DNA from: Sphingobacterium micropteri
GTDB lineage: Bacteria > Bacteroidota > Bacteroidia > Sphingobacteriales > Sphingobacteriaceae
Assembly (NCBI RefSeq): GCF_014692515.1
Contig: NZ_JACOIK010000001.1
Location: 248,001-312,000 of the forward strand
Length of the DNA stretch: 64,000 bases
Reading direction: 5' to 3'
Shown: positions 43,496 to 53,000 of the stretch, piece by piece
Layout of the letters: each line of letters begins with the position of its first letter
Numbering within the stretch: the first letter of the stretch is position 1
The notes under the pieces: generated by a model
Database searches by the model: none
Told to the model about the DNA's origin: nothing
The model's input: only the letters and a program-made list of their open reading frames with translations
Program-made: the position numbers and the translations under genes

Positions 43496-44756
43496 TCCAA
43501 AATCACATAGGGAACTTTTACCGCATTTATTCCGACAGGAATATGCCAAGATGACGGCTGTACTTTGTCGTCATCTTGGCTTGGTACATATCGAGGTTGC
43601 AGAAGATATTGCCAGTGATACATTTTTGAAAGCATCGGAACATTGGGCTATACATGGTGTACCCAATAATCCAACAGCATGGCTATATACGGTAGCCGGA
43701 AACAAAATAAAGGACTATTTCAAACACAGGTCTATTTTTGAAAACAAAGTTAAGGATGCCTTAACATCCAATGAAATTGAAATAGAAAAGGATTTTGAAT
43801 TTAATAACCAAATCATAGCGGATAGTCAGTTAGCCATGATTTTTGCTGTATCTAATCCAACCAATTCAATAGAAGCCCAAATCTCATTGGCACTTCAAAT
43901 CTTATGTGGCTTTAGTGTCGAAGAAATCGCTAATGCTTTTTTGACAAATAGAGAAACTATAAAAAAAAGATTGCAAAGGGCAAGGAACAATTTGCGGAAT
44001 GACAATTTTCAAATTAACGGCTTAACAGAAACGGATATAAAAACAAGGTTGGACACTGTGTTAAAAACATTGTACTTACTTTTCAATGAGGGCTATTTTT
44101 CCAAAACCAATAATCAGTTAATCAGAAAGGAGCTTTGCTCCGAAGCCCTCAGATTAACACTGGTCTTGACTGAAAGCCAGTTGACCAATACACCCCAAGT
44201 AAACGCCTTGCTCGCCTTGATGTGTTTTCAAAGTTCAAGACTGGATGCGAGGACAGGCGTAAACGGCGAAGCTATTCTTTTTGACAAACAGGACAAAAGC
44301 CTTTGGGATAAGTCTCTTATCGACAGGGGGAATTATTATTTAGTCAACGCCTGCAATGGTGAAGAAATATCAACGTATCACTTTGAGGCCGGGATAGCCT
44401 ATTGGCATACCACCCCAACCGATAATACTAAATGGGAAAATATATTGCAACTGTACAATAGGCTTATACTTATAGCGTATTCGCCTATTACTGCCTTGAA
44501 CAGAGCATTTGCTTTCTCCAAAGTATATGGCAATGAAAAAGCAATCAAGGAAGTGGAAAAGCTAAATTTTTCGCAGAGCAACTATTACCATGAATTATTG
44601 GGCTATCTGTATTGCAGTATAGACATCAATACTGCAATACAACATTATACCAAGGCGATTGATTTAACCAAATCCAAGATAGCACAAAAAACACTCAAAC
44701 AAGAGATTGGCAGACTATTAGAACTCAAAAAAAATAAGGGGACAGCATCTCGTTAG
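43488..44756 (+). CDS. ECF42-like sigma factor with C-terminal DUF6596/TPR-like extension
   Basis: A 422-residue sigma factor beginning at GTG 43488, inside the last codons of the YciI gene. Region 2 lies at about 10-80 (HLFRQEYAKMTAVLCRHLG, then VAEDIASDTFLKASEHW). Region 4 lies at about 130-180 (LCGFSVEEIANAFLTNRETIKKRLQRARNNLR). A long helical extension follows (about 185-420) with TPR-like segments (NRAFAFSKVYGNEKAIKEVEKL and IQHYTKAIDL). This extension is the DUF6596-type tail of ECF42 proteins, which are thought to be controlled by their own C-terminus rather than by a classical anti-sigma factor. Confidence 0.85.
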   Translation: MISPKSHRELLPHLFRQEYAKMTAVLCRHLGLVHIEVAEDIASDTFLKASEHWAIHGVPNNPTAWLYTVAGNKIKDYFKHRSIFENKVKDALTSNEIEIEKDFEFNNQIIADSQLAMIFAVSNPTNSIEAQISLALQILCGFSVEEIANAFLTNRETIKKRLQRARNNLRNDNFQINGLTETDIKTRLDTVLKTLYLLFNEGYFSKTNNQLIRKELCSEALRLTLVLTESQLTNTPQVNALLALMCFQSSRLDARTGVNGEAILFDKQDKSLWDKSLIDRGNYYLVNACNGEEISTYHFEAGIAYWHTTPTDNTKWENILQLYNRLILIAYSPITALNRAFAFSKVYGNEKAIKEVEKLNFSQSNYYHELLGYLYCSIDINTAIQHYTKAIDLTKSKIAQKTLKQEIGRLLELKKNKGTASR

Positions 44757-44815
44757 ATTTGTCCCATTTCTTTACTTCTAAAAATTTGAGGGTCGAATAA
44801 TTATAATTTTCAATG

Positions 44816-44823
44816 TATCTTTG
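44816..44823 (+). promoter_or_regulatory. Candidate -7 element upstream of the DUF2721 gene
   Basis: TATCTTTG fits TAnnTTTG about 49 bases before ATG 44872. The best upstream TTTG (44785-44788) gives a 27-base spacer, so the -33 element is doubtful. Confidence 0.35.
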
Positions 44824-44871
44824 GGTAATTGTCATGATACTTGACAGATAAAATTAATATACGTCTAGCTT

Positions 44872-45339
44872 ATGATAACATACGGTACCGCTGCTTTGCT
44901 CTTCCCGGCTATCAGTTTGATCATGCTTGCATACACCAATCGATTCTTGGCTTTGGCTGCTTTGGTGCGGAGTCTGCACGCCAAATATCTTGAACATAAT
45001 AAAAAAGGTGTATTGCAAGGCCAAATTGGAAATCTTCGGTACAGACTTAAATTACTGCGGCATATGCAGGGTATGGGCGTGTTAAGTTTTATAAGTTGTA
45101 TCGTGTGTATGTATGGAATTTACCTAAGCAACGTACTGGTTGCCGAGATCTCTTTTGCATTAAGTCTTTTGTTCTTTACGGTGTCTTTGGTTATTTCTTT
45201 CGTTGAAATTCAATTGAGCAACAAAGCGTTAGAACTTGAATTGAGTGACATGGAGGAACATGCTGATCCTTCCTTAGTTAAATATTTAAAGAAAAAATTG
45301 GATCCTCGGAAAAAGTTGGATGATAAATCGGAAGAATAA
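44872..45339 (+). CDS. DUF2721 family membrane protein
   Basis: A 155-residue protein with three hydrophobic segments (about 5-30, 68-90 and 95-118). The conserved DUF2721 stretch runs from AISLIMLAYTNRFLALAALVR to QIGNLRYRLKLLRHMQ. A charged C-terminal tail (EHADPSLVKYLKKKLDPRKK) follows. Function unknown. It has its own possible promoter and converges with the DUF421 gene 34 bases away. Confidence 0.82.
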   Translation: MITYGTAALLFPAISLIMLAYTNRFLALAALVRSLHAKYLEHNKKGVLQGQIGNLRYRLKLLRHMQGMGVLSFISCIVCMYGIYLSNVLVAEISFALSLLFFTVSLVISFVEIQLSNKALELELSDMEEHADPSLVKYLKKKLDPRKKLDDKSEE

Positions 45340-45373
45340 ACAGATTCGTGTCTACTGACCACCATCTCGTATA

Positions 45374-45886
45374 TCAAGGGGTTAAATCCTTCAGTGACGT
45401 AGGCCTCTCACCAGTATCTTTTTTGATAACACTAAAAGTTCCATTTATTTCCATGATGACCGCACGCACTTCGCTCAGTTGTTCTAAACGGTAGCTTCGG
45501 ATCTCAGCAAGTATTTCTTCCTCCGTAATTCTTTCCTTTTCTAAGGCATCTTTAATAAATTCCCCATTATAAAAAAGAATGGTAGGGGTAGAGTTAATCG
45601 TTTTTTCGATGGTTTGCGAGCGTTGCGCCAAATAAGCTATTAGATATTGTAAAGATACAATGATAAATACGGCTATAGTACCATCAAGTATGGGAACCTT
45701 GTTGAGTAACATCGATGACAAAGTTGATCCTAAGGTTACGGTGACTACAAAGTCAAATGCATTCATTTTAGCCAATGTTCTTTTCCCCATAATCCGGATA
45801 ACGGCCAAAATTGCAAAATACGACACAACGGTTGCAATACTGATTTTTAATAGATTTTTACCGTCGCTAAAAAACAGGTCTTCCAT
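45374..45886 (-). CDS. DUF421 family membrane protein (YetF-like)
   Basis: A 170-residue protein with three N-terminal transmembrane helices (about 13-85) and a cytoplasmic C-terminal domain of the DUF421 kind. The signatures VIRIMGKRTLAKMNAFDFVVTVTLGS and EEEILAEIRSYRLEQLSEVRAVIMEINGTFSVI are clear. YetF-type proteins are linked to phospholipid or spore-envelope functions in Bacillus, but the biochemical role is unknown. It converges with the DUF2721 gene. Confidence 0.88.
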   Translation of the reverse strand: MEDLFFSDGKNLLKISIATVVSYFAILAVIRIMGKRTLAKMNAFDFVVTVTLGSTLSSMLLNKVPILDGTIAVFIIVSLQYLIAYLAQRSQTIEKTINSTPTILFYNGEFIKDALEKERITEEEILAEIRSYRLEQLSEVRAVIMEINGTFSVIKKDTGERPTSLKDLTP

Positions 45887-45997
45887 ATCAATTTATTTAA
45901 AAGTGGTAAGATTACCACGAAAAATTAAACCTTGTACTAGCGAACAACGTAAACATGTGTAATGTTCATTTCATTTTTATTTTAAAAGGAGAAATAT

Positions 45998-47857
45998 TTA
46001 TCGATCTAACTCCTGTTGTAACGTGCTTTGGAATATGACGCCTGTCTGTGCCGGAATATGTACGAAGCCTCCATTCAATACGGCTGGAGAGAGTCCACCC
46101 CACATGTTATCTCCTGTATCCCACACTTTTTCCCAGATTTCATCTTCTGGAATAGTAAACCGTTGCGTAGACGGAGAAAAATTAAACAAGCAGATGAGTT
46201 TTTCTTTTATATGTTCAACATATAATATGAGCGAACCTTTCTGCAGATCGCTATTTACCCGTATATTTTCTCTCTTTAGGTTCCGAAGTACAGTATTGGA
46301 CTTTCTTAAGGCAATTAGGTTTTGATAGTAACGTAACATAAGTTGCTGCGCAGCTTTATCCTTTTCCGTCCAATCTAACACGCTATCGTCAAAAGTTTTT
46401 TTGTCCTGTGGGTCGGGTACCTCCCCATCACCATGAAAATCCGAAAACTCTTCGCAACGTCCTTTGCGGACCGCAGTGATTAAATCAGGATCACTATGAC
46501 TGACAAAATAAAAGAAGGGCTTTTGTGAAGCCCATTCTTCTCCCATAAACAATAAAGGCGTAAATGGAGATACCATGACCGCCATGGCCATCAAACGTTG
46601 TAAATCCGGCGTAAACAAGATACTGCTTCGTTCGCCAAGCATGCGGTTACCGACCTGATCATGGTTTTGTGAAAAAACAACGAATTTCTCTCCGGGAATT
46701 CCCTCCGCATTACTGCCAAAAAATTGTTGACGGTGAGTAGAATATTGGCCTGTAAATACGTAAGCCTGTTCATAAGCTTTTGCTAAATGTGCGATGCCAT
46801 TAAATTCTTCGTAGTATCCTTTCTTTTCTTCGCCAGCAGCGACGCGCAATGCATGATGGAATTCGTCAAGCCATTGTGCATCCATGGCAAAGCCGTTTTG
46901 CTCCAGCGGTTCTAAAAAACGTTTATCATTCAGGTCACATTCCGCTATCAGATAGTTTTTTTGATTCGTTTCCCGCATCAGAAGGTCTGTTGTACGCCTT
47001 ATATCTTGAAGTATATGAGACGGGCTGAAGTCCTTAATAGCATGTACGGCGTCTAGACGAAGCGCATCGATATGAAAATCCCGGAACCACATCCGTACAT
47101 TTTCACAGACGAAATCCCGTATACCATAGTTCCATGCATCATCATAATTGATGGCTTTCCCCCAAGGCGTTTGATATTTATCCGTAAGGTATGGGCCATA
47201 TTGGTTGAGGTAATTACCTTCGGGGCCAAAATGATTGTAAACGACGTCTAGGATTATCGCGATACCTTCTCGATGGCAGGCGTTTACCAACCGTTGCAAT
47301 TCCCGGGCACCGCCATAAGAATGTTGTACTGCAAACAAAAATGTACCATCGTAGCCCCAATTTCTTTCTCCAGGGAACTGTGCCACAGGCATAATTTCGA
47401 TGGCTGTTATGCCCAGGTTCTTCAGATAAGGTAATCGCTCGATAACACCATTAAAATCATGCGTCGAAGAAAACGTGCCTACATGAAGCTCGTAAATAAT
47501 GAAATCACGTAATGTTGGACAATGATAATCTTGATCGGTCCAATCGAATTGAAGATCAACAACGGCCGATGGTCCGTGTACGCCTTCCGGTTGAGAACGG
47601 GAGGCGGGATCGGGGAGTACTTCGCCGTCGATGATAAAATGATACCGTTGTCCAGTAGTTATTTCTTCACTTTCCGTATACCAATAGCCGTAGGCTTGCT
47701 GTGACAAAACAATATCTGCATTGGGCTGATAGGTGCGGCATATAACGTTTTTAGCTTTGGGTGCCCAAACCGTAATCTGTACTTTATTGTTGTGGAGTGT
47801 AATGCCTAACGGTTTTGTTCTTCCTGTATCCATGGGTAATTTAGCATTGTATTTCAA
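45998..47857 (-). CDS. treZ: Malto-oligosyltrehalose trehalohydrolase
   Basis: A 619-residue GH13 enzyme that cleaves trehalose from malto-oligosyltrehalose, the second step of the TreY/TreZ route. An N-terminal carbohydrate-binding domain (GITLHNNKVQITVWAPKAKNV) precedes a TIM barrel with nucleophile Asp in LRLDAVHAI, acid Glu in LIAECDL, and the third Asp in VFSQNHDQVGNR. A C-terminal beta-sandwich closes it. An internal ATG (MDTGRTKP, 8 residues in) is an alternative start. It follows glgX by 11 bases and so belongs to the treY-malQ/glgX/treZ cluster. Confidence 0.95.
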   Translation of the reverse strand: MKYNAKLPMDTGRTKPLGITLHNNKVQITVWAPKAKNVICRTYQPNADIVLSQQAYGYWYTESEEITTGQRYHFIIDGEVLPDPASRSQPEGVHGPSAVVDLQFDWTDQDYHCPTLRDFIIYELHVGTFSSTHDFNGVIERLPYLKNLGITAIEIMPVAQFPGERNWGYDGTFLFAVQHSYGGARELQRLVNACHREGIAIILDVVYNHFGPEGNYLNQYGPYLTDKYQTPWGKAINYDDAWNYGIRDFVCENVRMWFRDFHIDALRLDAVHAIKDFSPSHILQDIRRTTDLLMRETNQKNYLIAECDLNDKRFLEPLEQNGFAMDAQWLDEFHHALRVAAGEEKKGYYEEFNGIAHLAKAYEQAYVFTGQYSTHRQQFFGSNAEGIPGEKFVVFSQNHDQVGNRMLGERSSILFTPDLQRLMAMAVMVSPFTPLLFMGEEWASQKPFFYFVSHSDPDLITAVRKGRCEEFSDFHGDGEVPDPQDKKTFDDSVLDWTEKDKAAQQLMLRYYQNLIALRKSNTVLRNLKRENIRVNSDLQKGSLILYVEHIKEKLICLFNFSPSTQRFTIPEDEIWEKVWDTGDNMWGGLSPAVLNGGFVHIPAQTGVIFQSTLQQELDR

Positions 47858-47868
47858 TAGTAGAAAAA

Positions 47869-49986
47869 TTAGGTCGACATAAGAACAATGGTGGAACGCC
47901 CAGGTACGTTGATAGACGAATCAGACGCATAGGTGTCATGCGTATCAATAGTGTCCAGATTGGTATCTATAACTATGGTCCATTCTTTACCATATTTTGC
48001 ACCCGGTAGTTTATAGCTGATATCTTCCCAGTACGCGTTGAACATGATATAAAAACTATTGTCTACGATTTTACTTCCATCATCGCTCAATGAACGGATA
48101 CCATTGCCATTTAGATAAACAGCTAAGGATCGGGCAAAATCATTTTGCCAATGCGATTCTTCCATTTCCCAACCTTTAGGATCAAACCATGCTATATCTT
48201 CTAAACCAATACCTTTTATGGGGATACCTTGAAACCATTTTCGCCGGCAGAATGTCGGATGCTCTTTCCGGAAAGCGATCAATTGTTGGCAAAATGTCAA
48301 CAGGTGTTCATCTTGGCCCACCCAATCGAGCCACGATATGTCGTTGTCCTGACAATACGCATTGTTATTTCCTTGCTGGGTGCGTCCGAACTCATCTCCG
48401 GCAACGAGCATAGGGACACCTTGTGAAAGGAATAATGTAGTCAATAGATTTCTTTTCTGCTTAGCCCGCAGTTTATTGATTTCTTCATCTTCTGTTGGTC
48501 CTTCCGCGCCACAGTTCCACGAACGGTTGTGGCTGTCACCATCGTTGTTGTCCTCGCCGTTCGCCTCATTATGCTTCTCGTTATACGAAACAAGATCGTG
48601 TAAGGTGAACCCGTCATGTGCCGTAATGAAGTTAATGCTGGCAGTCGGTCTGCGATAATCTCCCTGATAAAGATCTGATGATCCTGTTAATCTATCGGCG
48701 AATTCACCAAGCATGCTATCAGCTCCTGTCCAATAATCGCGCATACAATCACGGTATTTGCCATTCCATTCCGCCCAACCGGGAGGGAATTCGCCCACTT
48801 GGTAGCCTCCTTCTCCGATATCCCAAGGTTCCGCAATGAGTTTTACCTGCGAAATAACAGGATCCTGATGGATGACATCGAAGAATGAACTCAGTTTATT
48901 TACTTCGTACAGTTCGCGGGCGAGGGCAGAAGCAAGGTCAAATCGAAACCCATCAATATGCATCTCTTGTATCCAGTAGCGCAAGCTATCCATGATTAAT
49001 CGAAGAACATTCGGCAGGCGCGCGTTAAGTGTATTTCCCGTACCCGTAAAGTCCATATAGTAGCGTGGATCTTCGGTCAGTCGATAATAGGAGGCATTGT
49101 CAATGCCCCGGAAGGAAAGCGTCGGTCCCATCTCGCTTCCCTCGCCCGTATGGTTATATACGACATCTAATATAACTTCTATGCCCGCGCGATGGAGTTC
49201 CTTCACCATATTTTTGAATTCTATGACCTGTTCACCTTGGCTACCGATAGACCCGTACCGAATATCCGGGGCAAAGAATCCAATCGTATTATAACCCCAA
49301 TAGTTTGTTAGGCCTTTTTCTTCGAGATGTCGGTCTGTAATAAAATGATGTATAGGCAAAAGTTCTATTGCTGTTATACCGAGCGATTGTAAATAAGAAA
49401 TAGTTACGGGATGTGCCAGTGCAGAATAAGTACCCCTTATCTCTTCCGGTATTTCTGGATGCTGTGCCGTAAACCCTTTAACATGGACTTCATAGATAAT
49501 ACTACGGTGCATAGGGATGCGAAGAGGTTTATCCCCTTCCCAGTTAAAAGATCCGTCTATCACAACACCCTTCGGGATATAGGGTGCGCTATCTTTTTCG
49601 CTAAAACTTAAATCAGCATCCGGGTGACCTACTTCATAACCAAATAATGCGTCGTCCCAACGTAATGTGCCAGCTATAGCTTTGGCATACGGGTCGATAA
49701 GAAGCTTATTTGGATTGAAACGATGTCCTTGTGTAGGTTCGTATGGACCATATACTCGATAGCCATATAACTGTCCGGGACCTATATCGGGGATATAGAT
49801 GTGCCACACCTGATGTGTCCGTTCTTTGATCTTGATTTTCAAAGACTCCTTTTCATCGGTTTCGTTTTCGAAAAGACAGAGTTCCACGGCTTCTGCATTT
49901 TCAGCGTAAATAGCAAAATTTACGCCGTTGCCATCAAAGGTAGCTCCTAAAGGGTAGGAGGATCCTACAAGTGCTTTTATATTCAT
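47869..49986 (-). CDS. glgX: Glycogen debranching enzyme (isoamylase-type)
   Basis: A 705-residue GH13 isoamylase-type debranching enzyme that hydrolyses alpha-1,6 branches of glycogen to give linear malto-oligosaccharides. An N-terminal CBM48 domain (GSSYPLGATFDGNGVNFAIYA) precedes the catalytic barrel with RFDLASALAREL (nucleophile Asp), KLIAEPWD (acid Glu) and FITAHDGFTLHDL. In trehalose clusters this gene is also called treX. It supplies linear chains to TreY. It lies 106 bases downstream of treY-malQ and 11 bases upstream of treZ. Confidence 0.95.
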   Translation of the reverse strand: MNIKALVGSSYPLGATFDGNGVNFAIYAENAEAVELCLFENETDEKESLKIKIKERTHQVWHIYIPDIGPGQLYGYRVYGPYEPTQGHRFNPNKLLIDPYAKAIAGTLRWDDALFGYEVGHPDADLSFSEKDSAPYIPKGVVIDGSFNWEGDKPLRIPMHRSIIYEVHVKGFTAQHPEIPEEIRGTYSALAHPVTISYLQSLGITAIELLPIHHFITDRHLEEKGLTNYWGYNTIGFFAPDIRYGSIGSQGEQVIEFKNMVKELHRAGIEVILDVVYNHTGEGSEMGPTLSFRGIDNASYYRLTEDPRYYMDFTGTGNTLNARLPNVLRLIMDSLRYWIQEMHIDGFRFDLASALARELYEVNKLSSFFDVIHQDPVISQVKLIAEPWDIGEGGYQVGEFPPGWAEWNGKYRDCMRDYWTGADSMLGEFADRLTGSSDLYQGDYRRPTASINFITAHDGFTLHDLVSYNEKHNEANGEDNNDGDSHNRSWNCGAEGPTEDEEINKLRAKQKRNLLTTLFLSQGVPMLVAGDEFGRTQQGNNNAYCQDNDISWLDWVGQDEHLLTFCQQLIAFRKEHPTFCRRKWFQGIPIKGIGLEDIAWFDPKGWEMEESHWQNDFARSLAVYLNGNGIRSLSDDGSKIVDNSFYIMFNAYWEDISYKLPGAKYGKEWTIVIDTNLDTIDTHDTYASDSSINVPGRSTIVLMST

Positions 49987-50092
49987 TTTATATATATTAC
50001 ATCTAATTAAATTTTTCTTAAGGGTAATGAAATATCAGATTGTTATTGATCCCCTTGTGTGGTTTGAATAAATTATGATTGCTGCTTATTCG

Positions 50093-53000
50093 TTATATCC
50101 GGTCGTATAATTCCATATAGTGACGCAATTTGGTTTTGATGCTATCGTCGAAAGCAGCTTGTGGGGCTACCCAGCTCCAATTTCCGGTGCTATTCGCTGG
50201 ATTATTCATGCGATGCATTCCCGGAAGGGATAAGAGATCTTGCAACGGTACAATGATGGTGTCTGCTATTGAAGCGTATGCTGTTTTCAACATAATATCT
50301 GCGATATTCGTTTTATCGGCCGTGACCGATGTATAATGGGAGAGACGCTCTTTAGCGGCATCATCCAATTCTTCGTTGAACCAGCCCACGACCGTATTGT
50401 TATCGTGTGTACCTGTATAGGCGAAGAAATTTCGGTCGTAATGGTGAGGGATATGTGGGGATGATGCCATATTATCACCGAATGCAAATTGAAGAACTTT
50501 AGTTCCGGGTAATTGGAAAGTGTCCCGCAATTCGTACACCTCCTCGTCAATGTCGCCCAGATCTTCAACAACGAAAGGCAGTTTGCCCAATGTAGATTTT
50601 ATCGTATTGAAAAAATCTTTTCCCGGACCAGGCTTCCATTGACCATTTTTCGCTGTCTCGTTTGGAGCAGGAACTTCCCAATAGGCCGCGAATGCTCTGA
50701 AATGGTCAAGCCGAATCTTGTCAAAAAGCTTGCTATTATGCGTTAGTCTTGCTATCCACCACGCATAGTCGTCCTGTTTGATTGCTTGCCAGTCGTATAC
50801 GGGCATTCCCCAAAGTTGACCGTCCGCATTGAAATAATCTGGTGGTACGCCAGCGATAGATCGAAGTTTTCCGTCCGTTTCCAGCGAAAATAAATGTGGG
50901 TGTGCCCAAACATCCGCAGAGTCGTGCCCCACGTAGATGGGCACGTCTCCTAATATGTGTACGCCGAGTTCCCCGCAATGGGTTTTCAATTTTTTCCATT
51001 GACGGAAGAAAATATACTGTGTCCATTTTTCTTCGCAAAGTTGCGAGCGATGTGCAGCCTCAAATTCAGCAAGCGCCTGCGGATTATGCGACTTATACGG
51101 TTCTGGCCATGTATACCATGGCGTATCCGAATAAGTGTTATGTAAACTAGCAAACAATGCGTAATCATCCAGCCAATACGCTTCTTCCTCACAAAAAGTT
51201 TTGAAATTAGGATCGTTGGCAAGATCTGCCCGTTCGAATGCCATGTGTAGCCATTCTTTTTTTACGGATTCAACTCTTGCAAAATCAATTTGTGTACAGA
51301 CATCAATGGTCGTCGTTTCTAGTTCTTTTTGCGTCAACAGGCCTTCGTCGACTAATGCTTCTAGGCTTATTAACAGCGGATTGCCGGCCATCGCGCTGCG
51401 GGTACTGTAAGGAGAATGACATTGTTCATTAGCGGTCGGCCCTAACGGTAATATTTGCCACCAGCGCTGTCCGCTGGATTGGAGAAACCTGGCAAAATCA
51501 TACGCTCCTGGACCGAGATCGCCAATCCCAAAACGAGAAGGTAAAGAGCTAATGTGCAGTAATACGCCCGCGCTTCTAGGATTTGGTGGTTCACTATAAT
51601 GAACAACGGCAAGCGGAAAATCCTGAAAAACAGATGATAGTTTTAATGCTGTTCCCTCTCCTGTAATAGCGCATAATAGGTGCCGCCAGTGAACCGGCAG
51701 CCTATTTGGCAAAATAACGGTTGTATCCTTCCAATCCACACGTTGCACTACACCGTTTTGTATTTCTGCGATGGCGGCAAGATGGAGGGGTACTATAACG
51801 ATTAACCAATCTCGTTGATGTTTACGGGCGTAAGCCAATATATGCTCACTATATTTTCCTTTCACCTCTAAAGGGATATATTCCCCTTCTGCAAATAATA
51901 GGCGATACTGTTGACGAAGATGGAGCAAGGTATTCAGCAGCCAAAGCTTGATTTTTCCATTATATCGTTCTTGCCAGAGTGCAGGAAGGATACTATTATT
52001 ATCTAATTCGTCGATTTCACGTAAATATTGTTGCCGTATAGTATAGTCAACTTGACGTCTGTTATCGGGATCCACAAAACTTAAATCCCATAGTTCTGTT
52101 CCCTGATAGGTGTCCGGTACGCCCGGACAGGTGAATTTTAATAGGAGCTGAGCCAACGCATTTAGGATACCAAAATCTGCCATGCGTTTTAAGTAAGCAT
52201 GGAAAACGGGGAAGAAAGGTCCTTGCTTAGCTAATAGAAATTGGGCAAAACGTTGAACACACTGTTCGTAGGATTCATTTGGTGCTGCCCAATCGGAATG
52301 TTCTTTCCCTTCTCGTAAGTACTTTGTTACGTAATTTAAAAACCGATCCTCAAAGTCATCGTCCGGACAATCAGGCATCGGATAGGAGCCGAACATCGAC
52401 TGATAGATCGCATAAATATCATTGGGATGCGGTAAATCTTCTTCATAGTGGTCTTTTATAATTTTTTGCCAGATTTCAACTTGTTCAATCCAAGCTTCCG
52501 GCCAAGCAGTCAATACTTGGAGGCGGGCCCTTACATCTTCCCCACGTTTTGTATCGTGTGTAGCCGTGGCATTTAGTGCAGAAGGCCAAAGCGCTTGCCG
52601 TTTCTGCATAGCGCTATGAAAAGCAGAAACGCTGATACCAAAGTTTGCTGGATGATCACCGACTTCGTTATGGCCAACGAACCGATTGTATGTATACATG
52701 AGCGTATCTTCGATGCCCTTTGCCATGACGGGCCCCGTGAATTGCATACAGCGTTGAAAGAAGATTATTGCGCTTTTCCGGTAGGGGAGATCCGACTCGC
52801 GCTGTGCCCGCTTTATAACGTCCCGCAATTTTAACGTTCCTCGAATAGTATCAGCCTCTTTCAGTAATATGGTGTCGAAAACAGCCATTATCGCGTTATA
52901 AGCCTCTGCTGAGAAGGGGAAGTTTTCTTCGTAAAGCCGATATACGGGAAAATATACCAAGAATGCCTGTATGGCGGATCGAAGTTCTTGTACACTAATA

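Noticed and set aside
41886..44756. tRNA-Lys as attachment site of an integrated element carrying the pseudogene and ECF42 pair
   Set aside because: No integrase gene and no repeat of the tRNA 3-prime end was seen downstream.
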